A DNA stretch of 64,000 bases from Lumbricus terrestris (Eukaryota > Annelida > Clitellata > Crassiclitellata > Lumbricidae). Within the stretch, counting starts at the first letter, position 1, and each line of letters begins with the position of its first letter. The position numbers were made by a program, and so were the translations under genes. Shown piece after piece: positions 12,531 to 23,479 of this stretch. The stretch lies in NCBI GenBank assembly GCA_949752735.1, contig OX457041.1:30152400-30216399 (forward strand), written 5' to 3'. The notes beneath the pieces are model-generated. The model was not told the origin of the DNA. It ran no database searches and worked only from the letters and a program-made list of their open reading frames with translations.

Positions 12531-13169
12531 GTCCTCGGTCAGACGTCGCAAATTCAGAGGTCAGACAGAGGTCAGGTCCATGGCCGAATGTAAATACATG
12601 CAGCTGGTCTAGTGTGTCATTTTTATTACTACTTACTTTGGCTGGTTGGTTGGTCACATCATGCATGGAACTTTTTCGATGACTGTCACTCTTTGGATTT
12701 CTTTGCAACAAAGTCAGGGATCATCTTGGAGTTGTGTAATGTGTATCTCTCTTTTGCATCGTTCATTGTCTTAGGGCGATGTGGATACGGTGTATAGTAG
12801 GCTATGTATTGTTCCATCGCAGAGCAAGTGAACTTTTATCATGTGGATTTTTAGGATATACTGGCGGAGGAGAGCTGCCGGTGCCGTGTGCAGCCCATGC
12901 ATGCAGTTGGAAAGACTATGAAATCATGGAATGATTGGAGCAGACCATTATATTGCTGGGACGTTCTGCGACCAACTGCATGATCAGATTGATCAGTTGC
13001 TGAAGAATAATGTCTTCCACCGCAGACGCCGTGCAGGCCAAGTGATGTTCGGACATCTTCCACCTTCTGCGGGGAAGGGAGCAGGGCTGTTTTAAAGAAA
13101 TGTTTAGAACTGCACATCCTCTTCTCTCCTTTCTCATCCTCCATAGTAAATTACTCCCAATCTGAGGAA

Positions 13170-13275
13170 AATGACCTTTTTTACTAGTTTTAACTGCACG
13201 GAACGTGACGGAAGTGCTTCTACAACTGCACGAATCCATTCAGAACTGCACATTTTGTGTAGAACTGCACGTTAA
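13170..13275 (+). repeat. Dispersed repeat with clustered AACTGCAC motifs
   Basis: Several AACTGCAC words and the block AACTGCACATTTTGTGTAGA recur, in reverse orientation, at 50130-50205, where the repeat is likewise followed by a poly-A-like AAAAAAA step. Class unknown; it may be the end of a DNA transposon. Confidence 0.6.
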
Positions 13276-13569
13276 AAAAAACCTGGAAGGGAGGGATTGC
13301 TTGTGTTGCGAATCTCGTTGCCACGGAGTTTCTCCTCCTCTTGTTCGACGAATCGTTGTCCAGAAACTCCGCCCCCGAATGGTCTTGGACCTTATGTGAA
13401 TCCATCGGCTGTGTTCTTCGTGTCTGCGGGAGCTCACCAGGGATAACTCGTCTGGTTCTCTAGTTATCTGTTCGCTAATCGCCTATGGTTTTTTTTAAAA
13501 CTGGCTTGCACACAACTTATAGGCTGGCACAGGCAGCAGGCCTTGCTTTTGCTAGGTATTTTAAAGGCG

Positions 13570-14652
13570 CTACATTAAGCAGCTTCTCTGACTCCATAAA
13601 TAATCTTCTCTCTGTGGTCACCCAAATCACTTCTTGGATGACCTCAAATCTCCTCTGCCTTAACCCCTCCAAGACAGAATTTATACTAATTGGCCTCAGA
13701 GAGCAACTCAAGAAAATTCCTGATCCCTCTATTTCCTTCAACAATGACTCTTCTTCCAACCACACTTTCTCCGCAAATTCTCCTGTCCGAAACCTAGGTG
13801 TAATCTTTGACCAGCATCTTAGCTTCTCCGACCACATAACCCAACTTTCCCGCACTTGTTTCATGCACATACGAGATCTCCGCAGAATCCGACCTATGCT
13901 TGACTTTAAAACTGCATCCTGAATGGATTCGTGCAGTTGTAGTTCATGCGAAACTTGATTACTGCAACTCTCTCTTCCTAAACATTGATATAACCCAAAT
14001 TAACCGCCTCCAAGCTATCCAGAACGCCCTCGCCCGTGCAGTGACGAAAACCCCCAAACGTCACCACATCACTCCTGTCCTGAAATCACTTCACTGGCTC
14101 AAAATACCTGAACGCATCGAATACAAAGTCCTCTCACTCACTTACAATACACTTCAATCATCCCAGCCGTTCTACCTTCGTCAGTTGTTCACCATCCAGC
14201 CACCTCGTTCAACACGCTCCTCATCCTCCATTACACTGCTTCGCCCTCCCATCACTTCATCACTGAAATTCGCAAACCGCTCCATAGCCATTGCCGTTCC
14301 ACCTCTCTGGAACAAACTTCCGCCAGCACTTCGGCAAACTTCCGACCCATCATACGAACTCACCAAAACTCCACCTCTCGCTATCTCCCACAGGTCTTTC
14401 ACTCAAAACTGAAAACATTGCTCTTTCAAAAATCCTATCTTGATTCTTCCTCTTCTCCTTACATCCCCCGCCACTTCAACTCTAAACATCACCCACCTTA
14501 GCCGTCCATCTATCTGCCTGCCTGACTCTCCGGACTTGACCCGCTGCCTATCGATTTTGTTTTGATTGAGCGCCTGTGAATAAGCTGGTTCCCGCGACTT
14601 GGCTTTTGTGGGCGCTGTAGAAGTTTCGAGATTACGATTACGATTACGATTA
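13570..14652 (+). mobile_element. LINE (CR1/L2 group), 5'-truncated, frameshifted reverse transcriptase
   Basis: The frame from about 13560 encodes the post-catalytic part of an L2/CR1-type reverse transcriptase (LCLNPSKTEFILIG, VRNLGVIFD, HIRDLRRIRPMLDFKTAS). A stop and one-base shift at 13919-13932 move the reading into the next frame, which continues VVHAKLDYCNSLF, LHWLKIPERIEYKVL and PPLWNKLP to about 14412. The 3' end has a GCGCCTGTGAATAAG...GGGCGCTGTAG stem-loop and a (GATTAC)n tail at 14630-14652, as expected for CR1/L2-type microsatellite tails. Confidence 0.9.
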
Positions 14653-14769
14653 AGTGTATTAATTTGTTGATAACATAGGCTTACAAATGGTTCGTTCGGA
14701 TTCAATTGGTTTTTGTTCCGCGTAAAATGGTTTTAAATTGCAACAACAGTTAGGTTAGAAGAGACTTAC

Positions 14770-14850
14770 GTCAATTTGCCAGGTTCCGGAGATGAGTAGA
14801 AGAAGACAGATGAGGGTTTTCGTTGCCCCCAATCGTTGCCCGATCATCAT
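14770..14850 (-). CDS. Signal-peptide first exon of a predicted secreted or membrane protein
   Basis: On the minus strand, tandem ATGs at 14850 and 14847 open 27 codons that read as a classic signal peptide: a short basic/polar start, then TLICLLLLISG, then TWQID at the exon end. A consensus GTAAGT donor follows at 14769-14764. The exon ends in phase 0, and the phase-0 acceptor at 6704 continues in frame, implying an intron of about 8.06 kb filled with a mariner and two LINEs. Upstream minus-strand sequence to about 15000 would be 5' UTR. The splice join is inference. Confidence 0.5.
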
Positions 14851-15539
14851 CGTGTGATGGTGGTTGCAGCCACCGTTTGCCCCCTTCAACATATTTATCA
14901 ACATCGGCTGCTGCTGCTGGGTCCAGATCGACGACCATTCAACTCAGACGACTCACGACAAACCAGTTTCTCCCGAAATCGTCCAACTCGATCCAACAAA
15001 ATTAGATGGAAATAGAGACAGATAGACAGAGAAACCTAGGCAGAGAGATACAGATAGATAGGTCTACAGAGAGATACAGGTAGATACAGACCGAGAGACC
15101 CATGCATGTCAATGGATTCGACCGACAGCAGAGTGGCGCGCATGCGTCAAGTGCCTCTTCGACGCCGTATATTCTGCGACGAGCGATGCATGTGCAAATT
15201 CTACATGCATGTATGCAGCGACTATTTTTTCAACCGACCGATCTCTCCTCTTCCACTCCTACTTCTCCTCTTTCTCTCCTCCTCCTCCTCCTCTCGTTCC
15301 CTCGCCTTCTCTTCCTCGTTTCCTCCCTTTTCCTGTTGTAGGGATGGAAGCACGTCAACTGCCACTCCCTCCTTCCTAATTCCGCATATGAGTGACGCCG
15401 GGTGGTATCAGTGGGACCGTGGAACGAGCGCGGAATTGCCAACATCCCCAAGCGCACCATTTACACCGACATGCAGTCTAATTGCCTGCATGCATTTCTG
15501 ACGCCCTATTACTACGCTGCAGGCAGCTGTTAGGAAGGG

Positions 15540-15868
15540 TGCTGTTGGTGTTGGCGGTGGTGGTGGTGTTGATGGTTATGGTGGCTGTGGTGGTGTTTGT
15601 GGTGTTGGTGGTCGTGGTTCTGGTGGTTTTTGTGGTGGTGCTGGTGTTGGTAATGGTGTTGGCTTTAGTGCTGCTGTCGGTGGTGTTGGCATTGGCGGTG
15701 GTGTTTGTGGTGGTGTAGTGGTTGTGGTGGTGGTTGTGGCGGATTTTGGTGGTAGCGGTTGTGGTTGTGGTGGTGGTGGTTGTGTTGGTGGCGGCGGTGG
15801 TGGTGGTGGTGGTTGTGAGGGTGGTGGTGGTGGTGGTGTTGGTGGTGGTGGTGGTGGTGGTGGTGGAT
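15540..15868. repeat. (TGG/TGT)n trinucleotide-rich tract
   Basis: Impure GGT/GTT repeats giving apparent poly-Val on one strand and poly-His on the other. No splice signals or conserved protein. Confidence 0.9.
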
Positions 15869-16044
15869 GAGAAGAGGGCGCGTCATCGTCGTCGTTCCAT
15901 TCCGTCGGGACTCACGCCAGCAATGCTTTCTGTCCGCCGACAAATTGCTTCCGCGCGACACGAAACGCCAAATTTTACAAATCCTGTTTTGATGGCATCC
16001 GACGTCGACCGGTCTGAATGATTGCCACCGCCGTCGCCGCCACT

Positions 16045-16135
16045 GCCGCCGTCGGTTGGGGGCGCTGTCGGTAAGGGGGCGCCGTCTGTAGGGGCGCCGT
16101 CGGTAGGGGGCGCCGTCGGTAAGAGGGGGGGGGCG
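16045..16135. repeat. Short GGCGCCGTCGGTAGGG-type minisatellite
   Basis: Four degenerate copies of a 16-base GC-rich unit adjoining a G run. Confidence 0.7.
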
Positions 16136-16324
16136 ACGTTAGACGGATCGTAATCGGACGATGTTAGGAACGACGACGATGACGACGAGAGAGATATATG
16201 CAAAATAATAATAACGATCGTTATTATAGCAACACTTGACTATGGAATTCCGTTTCATGTCAATGCCACATTGAGACTCGTATATCATGCAAAAAATTCT
16301 ACTTTCATACAGCGTATAAATACA

Positions 16325-16950
16325 TGCATACTGAAATGCATACTTACATGCATTCGTGCATAAAATATATACATTATACACACTTTCCTGCATACATGCA
16401 AGCATATGCTTACATATATACAAATATTGTAATATATACTTCGATAAATGCATGCCCGCAGGCCCCGCATGCGTTCATGCATATATATTTCATGCATGCA
16501 TGTACATGTAGACAAACATTCATACACACATGCATGAGCATAGGCTAATATGTGTATACATACATACAAATATACATAAATAAATACATACATACATACA
16601 TACATACAATACATACCGATACATACATAAATGCATACATACATACATGCATACATACATACATACATTCATACATACATACATACATACATACATACAT
16701 ACATACATACATACAATACAATACATACATACATGCCGATACATACATAAATGCATACATACATACATACACACATACATACATACATACATACATACAT
16801 ACATACATACATACATACATACATACATACATACATACATACATACATACATACATACATACATACATACATACATACATACATGCCTCTTACCTACACA
16901 TACATGCATGCATGCATGCATACATACATGAAGGCATGCATACATACATG
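16325..16950. repeat. (ATAC)n / (ATGC)n microsatellite
   Basis: Long ATAC repeats with interspersed ATGC; 16765-16884 is essentially pure. Four-base units produce long spurious Tyr/Ile/His/Thr and Met/Tyr/Val/Cys frames on both strands. Confidence 0.97.
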
Positions 16951-17800
16951 GCGGTATAGACCTGCCAATGTCATCCTCTTTGACGCGTTCCTCTCTGTAT
17001 AGTGTATACTGTTTCCGCTCCACAGCACTTGATTCTGAACTCTTTTCCAGGCCGTGTGCAACCCGAAATTCCGTGGATCCAGATCAAATTCCACTGTTCT
17101 TGTCTATAATATTATGAGGCGGAGACGACATCCGGGTGTTTTCAAGTCTCGTGAAGGACCGGAGATCATTGCTCTCAAGGTCCTGGCATATGCATGGTCT
17201 GCTGTGCACCGTCACAGCGTGCTATGTGTCCAAACAGCCGAAGTCTACAGCTGCAGCCGCGGAATCCTCTGCATCGACTGCGCTGCATATTGTCTTTCGA
17301 AGGCACCACCAACAACATCAAGTGTCGTCGTCTCTTCTGCAGATCCATGGCATAGCCTACAGCCCTACACCATCGTATGGTACACGCATTCGCGTTCAGG
17401 TCTCAGCTTCGTTTTGGAGAACGGACGGCAAATAGATGCCTTAAGGGACTGCAGGTGGAGACTGTGGAGTTCGGGGTCTAACAGGATTTCGTCTTTGAAG
17501 GCTGATTATTCAATCTCGAACAATACTATGCAAAATAATCGTCGTTCGTTACTTTAAAACTTGTAACATGAATGTAGTATCATTGCAAGTCATAATATAT
17601 AATATTATATGAACGGATGATGATAAGTCATTACAAGAGTAGAATTTAACTGCACACAAGATCTCCATGCATGGAGACGATCAAGCACTACCAGTAGACC
17701 TACTGCTCATTTTGTCATCTTGGTCTTCCCTGAAACCTTTCCACAATGCCTGGAACACATTTTAATCCATTGTTGTGCTGCGTAGGATCAAGAGCTAATA
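16951..17800. other. Unassigned stretch with an uncharacterised open frame
   Basis: A 167-codon plus-strand frame spans 17054-17557. It shows no recognised domain, signal peptide or splice signals, so it is not called as a gene. A duplicated 20-mer GTTCTCCAGAAGACTGCAGT lies at about 17803-17842. Confidence 0.4.
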
Positions 17801-17857
17801 ACAGTTCTCCAGAAGACTGCAGTTCTCCAGAAGACTGCAGTGTTTAACGATTACAGT

Positions 17858-18374
17858 TGCACTGACCAGTTGACCACTGACCAGTTGACCACTGACCAGT
17901 TGACCACTGACCAGTTGACCACTGACCAGTTGACCACTGACCAGTGACCACTTGACCACTGACCACTTGACCACTGACCAGTTGACCACTGACCAGTTGA
18001 CCACTGACCACGTGACCACTGACCACTTGACCACTGACCAGTTGACCACTGACCAGTTGACCACTGACCTGTTGACCACTGACCAGTTGACCACTGAACA
18101 GTGACCACTGACCACTTGACCACCGACCAGTTGACCACCGACCAGTTGACCACCGACCAGTTGACCACTGACCAGTCGACCACTGACCAGTTGACCACCG
18201 ACCAGTTGACCACCGACCAGTTGACCACTGACCAGTCGACCACTGACCAGTCGACCGCTGACCAGTTGACCACCGACCAGTTGACCACCGACCAGTTGAC
18301 CACTGACCAGTTGACCACTGACCAGTTGACTGCTGACCAGTTGACCACTGACCAGTTGACCACTGACCAGTTGA
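17858..18374. repeat. 15-bp minisatellite (TTGACCACTGACCAG), about 34 copies
   Basis: Tandem 15-mers with point variants (ACCACCGACC, CAGTCGACC). A 9-bp sub-variant (GACCACTTGACCACTGACC) shifts phase in the left third. Fifteen is divisible by three, so several frames are open for 200 codons; the predicted peptides are repeat artefacts. Confidence 0.95.
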
Positions 18375-19125
18375 TCTGCATTCGCTCTGATGACATGTTG
18401 CTTCGGTGGCACGTGTCTTCACCCCCCCCCACACACACACCTCCCCCGCCCCCATCCCCTCTGTTGTCTCTAGGGCATAAGCAAATCTCGTTTCTATCTC
18501 TGCCTTCCTTCCAATCAATCACTGTGGTAATTCGATTTCTTGTACAACGTAATTCGGGAAAATTAAATTTGTCGATTGAATTTAACGAAAGCAAGTTAAG
18601 ATAACTTGGAAGCAGACTGCGATGAGTCTAGGACGTTACCCCCCCCCCCCGACATTAATGGCAGGGGGGGTTCCTCCATGCACTGCAATACTATAAATGT
18701 CTTTGATCGAACAGCAATTTCTTTGAAAGCGATTCAATCAAAGTTTCGCTCTTTCCACAGATTGTCTTGCCATGGATTCGCACTTGAATACCAATAACCC
18801 CTAAGTGTATAGGTTACCCTTGCAACGTTTGGTGCCTGTACCAGTTTCGGTCTCCTTCGGTGTTCCGTGGTAGCCTAGTATTGCAAACTGGGTGTTGCAA
18901 GGGATTCATTGTCTCCAGCATTATAGGCTAAAAATGTATATGTAGAATGTAATGTAGATATGTAAGAATGTGTATAATATAGTTATCTCAACAACACACA
19001 GAGCAACACATCCGGCAAACAATCATAGAAACGTTCCTTAACGATCTATGTGCTATTTAGCTTACACTCGAGAGTTGGTTTATCTAAACCAACATCAGAA
19101 TAAACTTATTAGCTCCTGTGCTATA
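18375..19125. other. Unassigned stretch
   Basis: Contains a C-run near 18422 and another near 18641. No gene recognised. Confidence 0.5.
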
Positions 19126-19133
19126 CTCTACAC

Positions 19134-19473
19134 CAGTGGCTCCCAACCTTTTTTGGCTGTAGGGCCACCTTTTAAAAGTTGGATTAGGCCTACACCAAGG
19201 CCACTTTTTCTTAATTGAAGGACAGTAGGGGTCTCTAGGCTAAAATTTAATCAACTAAGATTGTTAGAATTGATTAAAAATAGAATGTTTGATGTTATTT
19301 ATGGACGTCAAAATAGAATAATTTGTAATATAAAATAATTACGTGTTCTCTCCTGTCCAAAATTGTCAATTTTTCATTACCGTATAGGTCTAGTTTTGTT
19401 AATTCTTTGAGAGACGAGGGCCATTTTCTTAGACCTGGCGGGCCACTTTTGGCCCGCGGGTTAGGAACCGCTG
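19134..19473. mobile_element. hAT-type MITE (340 bp)
   Basis: Begins CAGTGGCTCCCAACC and ends GGGTTAGGAACCGCTG, an imperfect terminal inverted repeat of the Charlie type. The perfect 8-bp duplication CTCTACAC lies at 19126-19133 and 19474-19481. A GGGCCAC motif recurs near both ends. Confidence 0.94.
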
Positions 19474-19739
19474 CTCTACACCTTCCCAACCGACTCCTCA
19501 CAGATCTCTCCACGGTCAGTTCAATGTCAAACTGATTGGAAATTAGTTCTTAATGGTTGTCTTGCTCGGTGTAATGCAGATTCCAATCGTTAGGAATTCA
19601 AATGGTATACCTGCAGGTGCTTACGGATAATTATGTGAACATTCAGCCTCCGTCTACTTCTTTTCCTCCTTCATTTCCACTTCTTCTTTCTCCCATTCTT
19701 CCTCCATTTCCTCCTCCTCCTCCTCTTATTCATGATTGA

Positions 19740-19860
19740 CGGACAAGTCTTGATCTTGGTCTTGACAACCAAGACCAAGATTTTGAACCACAAGACCAAG
19801 ATTTTGAACCTCAAGACCAAGACTTTCGGTTTCAAGACTTAGTCAACGCCGTCAGGCAGT
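19740..19860. repeat. Short hairpin and 20-bp direct repeats (CAAGACCAAGATTTTGAACC)
   Basis: ATCTTGGTCTTG and CAAGACCAAGAT form a 12-bp stem with a 5-base loop; the right arm then recurs two more times in tandem. Confidence 0.6.
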
Positions 19861-20420
19861 GTCTAATTAATCTAGTCCCCATGCTTGGGGGATTCGGGTT
19901 TATAGGAATGGGGCGAGAAAAAGGTCCGTTTTGGGCGAACGACTGAGCCACCGATGAAACCTTCATCGGTCAAATTTTTGCATGACTTTTTGGTCGTTCG
20001 GTCAAAATCCCAGATTAAAAAACCCATTTTCGTTGCAAAAAATAACTGATGGCCTTTTCTCTCTCTTTTTTCTGTTAATTCAAAATTTACCAGCATGTCC
20101 GCTGTATGAATAAGGCCGGTCGGTTTTCTGGGGTGCGGGAATTGTTACACGTTCACTTTTCTGGGGATATAGGCCTACAACACCTCGCGGTATTCCTGGA
20201 GGATGGAAATTCATTCCTGCCATGGGGCAACTCCAGATACGTCTAGATTAAACACTGGCTGTCAAGGATGTAGGTTATACAAGTAAAGATATGAAGGAAA
20301 ATATAGTTACTCCGAAACCTCAAGGAAATTTCAGCATATAAAATAAACTCTGATTACTTCATATAGTATTATTTACTTACATACTCACACAACAAAAACA
20401 CGAGGGGAAGTAGCCTTACT
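19861..20420. other. Unassigned stretch, possible degraded MITE
   Basis: Words such as CTGATGGCCTTTT resemble the repeat units at 32432-32665, suggesting an old related element, but no clean ends are visible. Confidence 0.35.
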
Positions 20421-20427
20421 ATGGTCG

Positions 20428-21345
20428 CTATGCATCCTGTTTCTCCTTTTCCCCTCCTCCTCCGCCTCCTACTCTCCTCATTCTTCTCCTCCGCCTATTT
20501 TTACTCTTCCTCCTTCTCCTCTTCCTCTGCCTCCTTATCCCTTTTCTCCTCTTTCTCATACTTCTTTCTCCTACATTCCTGAGTCTCCTCCTCTTTTTCC
20601 TCCTCCTCCATATCCTCTTCATCTTACTCCTTTTCCTCCACCTCCTCCTTCTCCAACTCCTCTTCCTACTCCTCAGTGGCGTAGCCAGGAATTGATGATG
20701 GGGGTTTGGTTTTTTTGGCCTGGCCGGATGCCCTTTCTGACACCAACCAATCAGTATTACAGTGAATAAAAAGGGAATGAAGTAATAAAGGGAATAAAGT
20801 AGGAAAAACAATTGTTACTACAAGCAATTGTTTTGTTTTTTCTTATTTAAGTGGATAAATAACCTTTAAAAAAAAATTTCCCGAGGCCAATGGGGGTTAA
20901 CCCCCGGAACTCCCCTTGTCTACGCCACTGCTACTCCTCGTCCTCCTCTTCCACTTCCTCCTCTTCCTCCTCCTCCTCTTCCCATTCCTCCTTATCCCCT
21001 TTCTCCTGCTGCTCCTGCTTCTCTTCTTCCTCCTCCTCCTTCCCTTTACATCCTCCTCCTTTTTTCCTCTTCTTCCTCTTTCTCCTCCCCTTCTTCCTCC
21101 TCCTTCTCTTTACATCCTCCTCCTTTTTTCCTCTTCTTCCTCTTCATCCTCCCTTTCTTCCTCCTCCTCCTCCTTCTCCTCCTCCTTCTTTTCCTCTTCT
21201 TCCTCTTCATCCTCCCCTTCTTCCTCCTCCTCCTTCTCCTCCTCCTTCTTTTCCTCTTCTTCCTCTTTCTCCTCCCCTTCTCCTCCTGCTCCTTCTTTTC
21301 CTCTTCTTCCTCTTCATCCTCCTCCTCGATCTTCTTCTTATTCTT
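20428..21345. repeat. Polypyrimidine (CTT/CCT)n tract, interrupted by a MITE
   Basis: Long strand-asymmetric TCC/TTC repeat. The MITE at 20674-20930 splits it. Apparent Ser/Leu/Phe or Lys/Arg/Glu frames are artefacts. The purine-pyrimidine asymmetry could form triplex DNA. Confidence 0.95.
20674..20930. mobile_element. hAT-type MITE (257 bp) inside the polypyrimidine tract
   Basis: Begins CAGTGGCGTAGCC and ends TCTACGCCACTG; the outer 11 bases of the inverted repeat are perfect. The 8-bp duplication CTACTCCT at 20666-20673 and 20931-20938 is exact. It lies in simple sequence where an 8-base match is easier by chance, but the position at the element ends makes it convincing. Confidence 0.92.
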
Positions 21346-21359
21346 TGATCCGACTAAAC

Positions 21360-22090
21360 TCAAAGTAATGCATCTTTTTCTTTCTGCGTTCCCGTCCGTC
21401 TGTCTGCCTTTGTCTATCTGTCTCTCTGTTTCTCTATCTCTGTCTCTGTCTCTCTCTCTGTCTCTGTCTGTCTGTCTGTCTTTCTTTCTCTCTCTCTGCC
21501 TCAATCTCTCCGTGACTATGTCTCTCTGAGCCACAGGTCAATCACGTGACGTAGTGGTGAGCGCAAATGCAGGAAGTTGCTCGATGACATATTGTCAGAC
21601 TTGACATTCGATTCACAATTTATTATTATTAGTCTTTTGCACATTTATTATTTTTGTATTATTAGTCTTTTGCACATTATTTTATTATTAATTATTATTA
21701 GTCTTTTGCACATTTATAATATTTTTACTCTTAACGATTTTAGGATTATGAATGTAAATTTCAAATCTCTGTGACTTCTGTCCTTCCTATAAAACAAGTG
21801 ACTTGACCATTAGTCTATGTATGTACATGTATGCCTAGTTATTAATACTTATTATACTCTGCAGACGGTAATTATGCTTTGTAGACGCAGTAGTCGTAAT
21901 GTGATGACGTAACTGCATTGTTGCATTCTTTCCATAATGATACAACGCCATTCACAAAAGCGTCGAGTATAAAGGACGACGTATACGTAACCCATAGTGA
22001 CGAGCTGCAACACTCAAACTTAGTCGCCATTGTAATAGCAGTGACTACAAACATCAAGTTCGTCTAATTTGTTTGACTTTACCGAAATTC
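21360..22090. other. Upstream region of the 22.1-kb gene
   Basis: TCTG/TCTC microsatellite at about 21380-21515, then AT-rich DNA with repeated TATTAGTCTTTTGCACATT (21625-21725). A possible acceptor, TTTTCCCGCAG, ends at about 22107, suggesting a 5' UTR exon may lie in this interval; none was identified. Confidence 0.4.
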
Positions 22091-22124
22091 CGCACATTTT
22101 CCCGCAGCAGACCAGAGCCGTGGA

Positions 22125-23003
22125 ATGGATACGACGACGACGAAGACGACGACAACGAGACGCCGATGCCGACCGCTGGATTCGGATGAGGACGCTGATG
22201 CTGTTGCTGCTGCTGCCGCTGCCGGTGATGATGGTGATGATGGTGATGGTGATGAGAGTGGTGTAGCCGCCGCCGACAATAGACCGGCTAAAAGAGCGAA
22301 GAACAGCAACAACAACGCCTCCGCCTCCGCCTCCGCCTCCGCCTCCGCCTCCGCCTCCGCCTCCGCCTCCGCCTCCGCCTCCGCCTCCACCTCCTCCTCC
22401 TCCGCAGCCATTGTGACGGATCAGCTGCAGCAGCTGGCAAGTTTCTTCGCTGGTGAACGACGAGAGTCGGTGGCGAAGGCTTCGACCGCCCACAAGGTCA
22501 CACTTCCGAGACTCATGGAGCGACTCGTAGGTCTACGCAGTCGCCTGGAGAACTCTTCCAACGGCGGCGAGATGAGGGTGTCTCTGGATGAGATCGCAGC
22601 AGCGATAGAAGCGATGATCGTCTGCATGTACGACCTCATGCAGTGGATCACTCTGGCGACGCCGCCGATAACGACGACCGCAGCTGATTCGAATCTCATC
22701 ATGAAAGCCACGGCGCTGCTCACCATGAACGTCATCGAGTCGCACTGTGTTGTAAGCCTCGACAAGATCACTGAGCACCACTCGGCGAGGGACGCCCTGG
22801 TGGAAGATGCCTCGAAGGTGCTGCTGTCCGAAGAAGCGGTCCTTGGAACGTTCGACGCCAGGGGGATCTGGGACTGGAAAATGACAGTCAACGATCTGCT
22901 GGCAGACTGCGAGACGATGGTCAGCTTCATCAACAATCATCAACAGTTCCTCGAGAGCAGCGATGCTCTGGCCAACCATGCTATGGAGAGCATGTACGGA
23001 TAG
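22125..23003 (+). CDS. Hypothetical protein, 292 aa, nuclear-type N-terminus and helical C-terminal region
   Basis: An uninterrupted frame starts at an ATG in a favourable context (GTGGAATGG) and ends with TAG at 23001-23003. Residues 1-60 are low complexity: Thr-rich, Arg-rich, then Asp/Ala-rich, followed by the basic cluster RPAKRAKN (about 53-60), a possible nuclear localisation signal. Residues 65-89 are an Ala-Ser dipeptide repeat encoded by (GCCTCC)n at 22317-22390. From about residue 97 to the end the composition is that of a folded, mostly helical domain (LQQLASFFAG, IAAAIEAMIVCMYDLMQW, WDWKMTVNDLLADCETMV). A TTTTCCCGCAG acceptor 17 bases upstream suggests a non-coding 5' exon. I do not recognise the family. 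Support for coding is the long non-repetitive open region with balanced composition; no homology was tested. Confidence 0.6.
   Translation: MDTTTTKTTTTRRRCRPLDSDEDADAVAAAAAAGDDGDDGDGDESGVAAADNRPAKRAKNSNNNASASASASASASASASASASASASTSSSSAAIVTDQLQQLASFFAGERRESVAKASTAHKVTLPRLMERLVGLRSRLENSSNGGEMRVSLDEIAAAIEAMIVCMYDLMQWITLATPPITTTAADSNLIMKATALLTMNVIESHCVVSLDKITEHHSARDALVEDASKVLLSEEAVLGTFDARGIWDWKMTVNDLLADCETMVSFINNHQQFLESSDALANHAMESMYG
22317..22390. repeat. (GCCTCC)n hexanucleotide repeat within the coding region
   Basis: About twelve units encoding Ala-Ser; length change by whole units would keep the frame. Confidence 0.9.
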
Positions 23004-23217
23004 AAACGGAAGGAGAAAGGGAAGGAGAAAGGGAAGAAGGAGGAGGAGGAGAAAGGGATGGTTGGACTGGTTGCACTGGTATGCATGGACTATCGTTATA
23101 AACATTCATCAATCACGGAAGAAGCGATATTATCAGAAGTGGTCTGTAGGTCTAATAGGTCAATGGGATATTTACTCTTTACTTAAAATATAAAGTACGC
23201 GTAGCTCTGGTTGTTCG

Positions 23218-23478
23218 TAATCCTACTGTCTTATTTGATCCGAATGTCTTATTTGGTCTTAATGTCTTATTTGATCCGAATGTCTTATTTGATCTTAATG
23301 TCTTATTTGATCCTAATGTCTTATTTGATCCGAATGTCTTATTTGATATTAATGTCTTATTTGATGTTAATGTCTTATTTGATCCGAATGTCTTATTTGA
23401 TATTAATGTCTTATTTGATGTTAATGTCTTATTTGATCTTAATGTCTTATTTTATATTAATGTCTTATTTTATATTAT
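23218..23478. repeat. 18-bp minisatellite (AATGTCTTATTTGATCCG), about 14 copies
   Basis: Tandem 18-mers alternating GATCCG, GATCTT, GATATT and GATGTT endings in a higher-order order. The 18-base period gives an artefactual six-residue protein repeat. Confidence 0.95.
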
Positions 23479-23479
23479 G

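Noticed and set aside
16285..17023. Several 70-167 codon Tyr/Val/Cys/Met or His/Thr/Ile frames
   Set aside because: Translations of ATAC/ATGC repeats in all registers.
17054..17557. 167-codon plus-strand frame
   Set aside because: No recognised motif, no signal peptide and no splice context; length is compatible with chance in this GC range.
17858..18374. Possible CRISPR-like repeat array (also considered at 34767, 40339 and 32985)
   Set aside because: Units are contiguous with no unique spacers, and the DNA is eukaryotic.
17795..18604. Long repetitive frames (up to 247 codons) on both strands
   Set aside because: Fifteen-base tandem repeat preserves frame; no promoter, splice or conserved domain.
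20428..21534. Ser/Leu-rich and Lys/Arg/Glu-rich frames over 120 codons
   Set aside because: Polypyrimidine/polypurine simple sequence.
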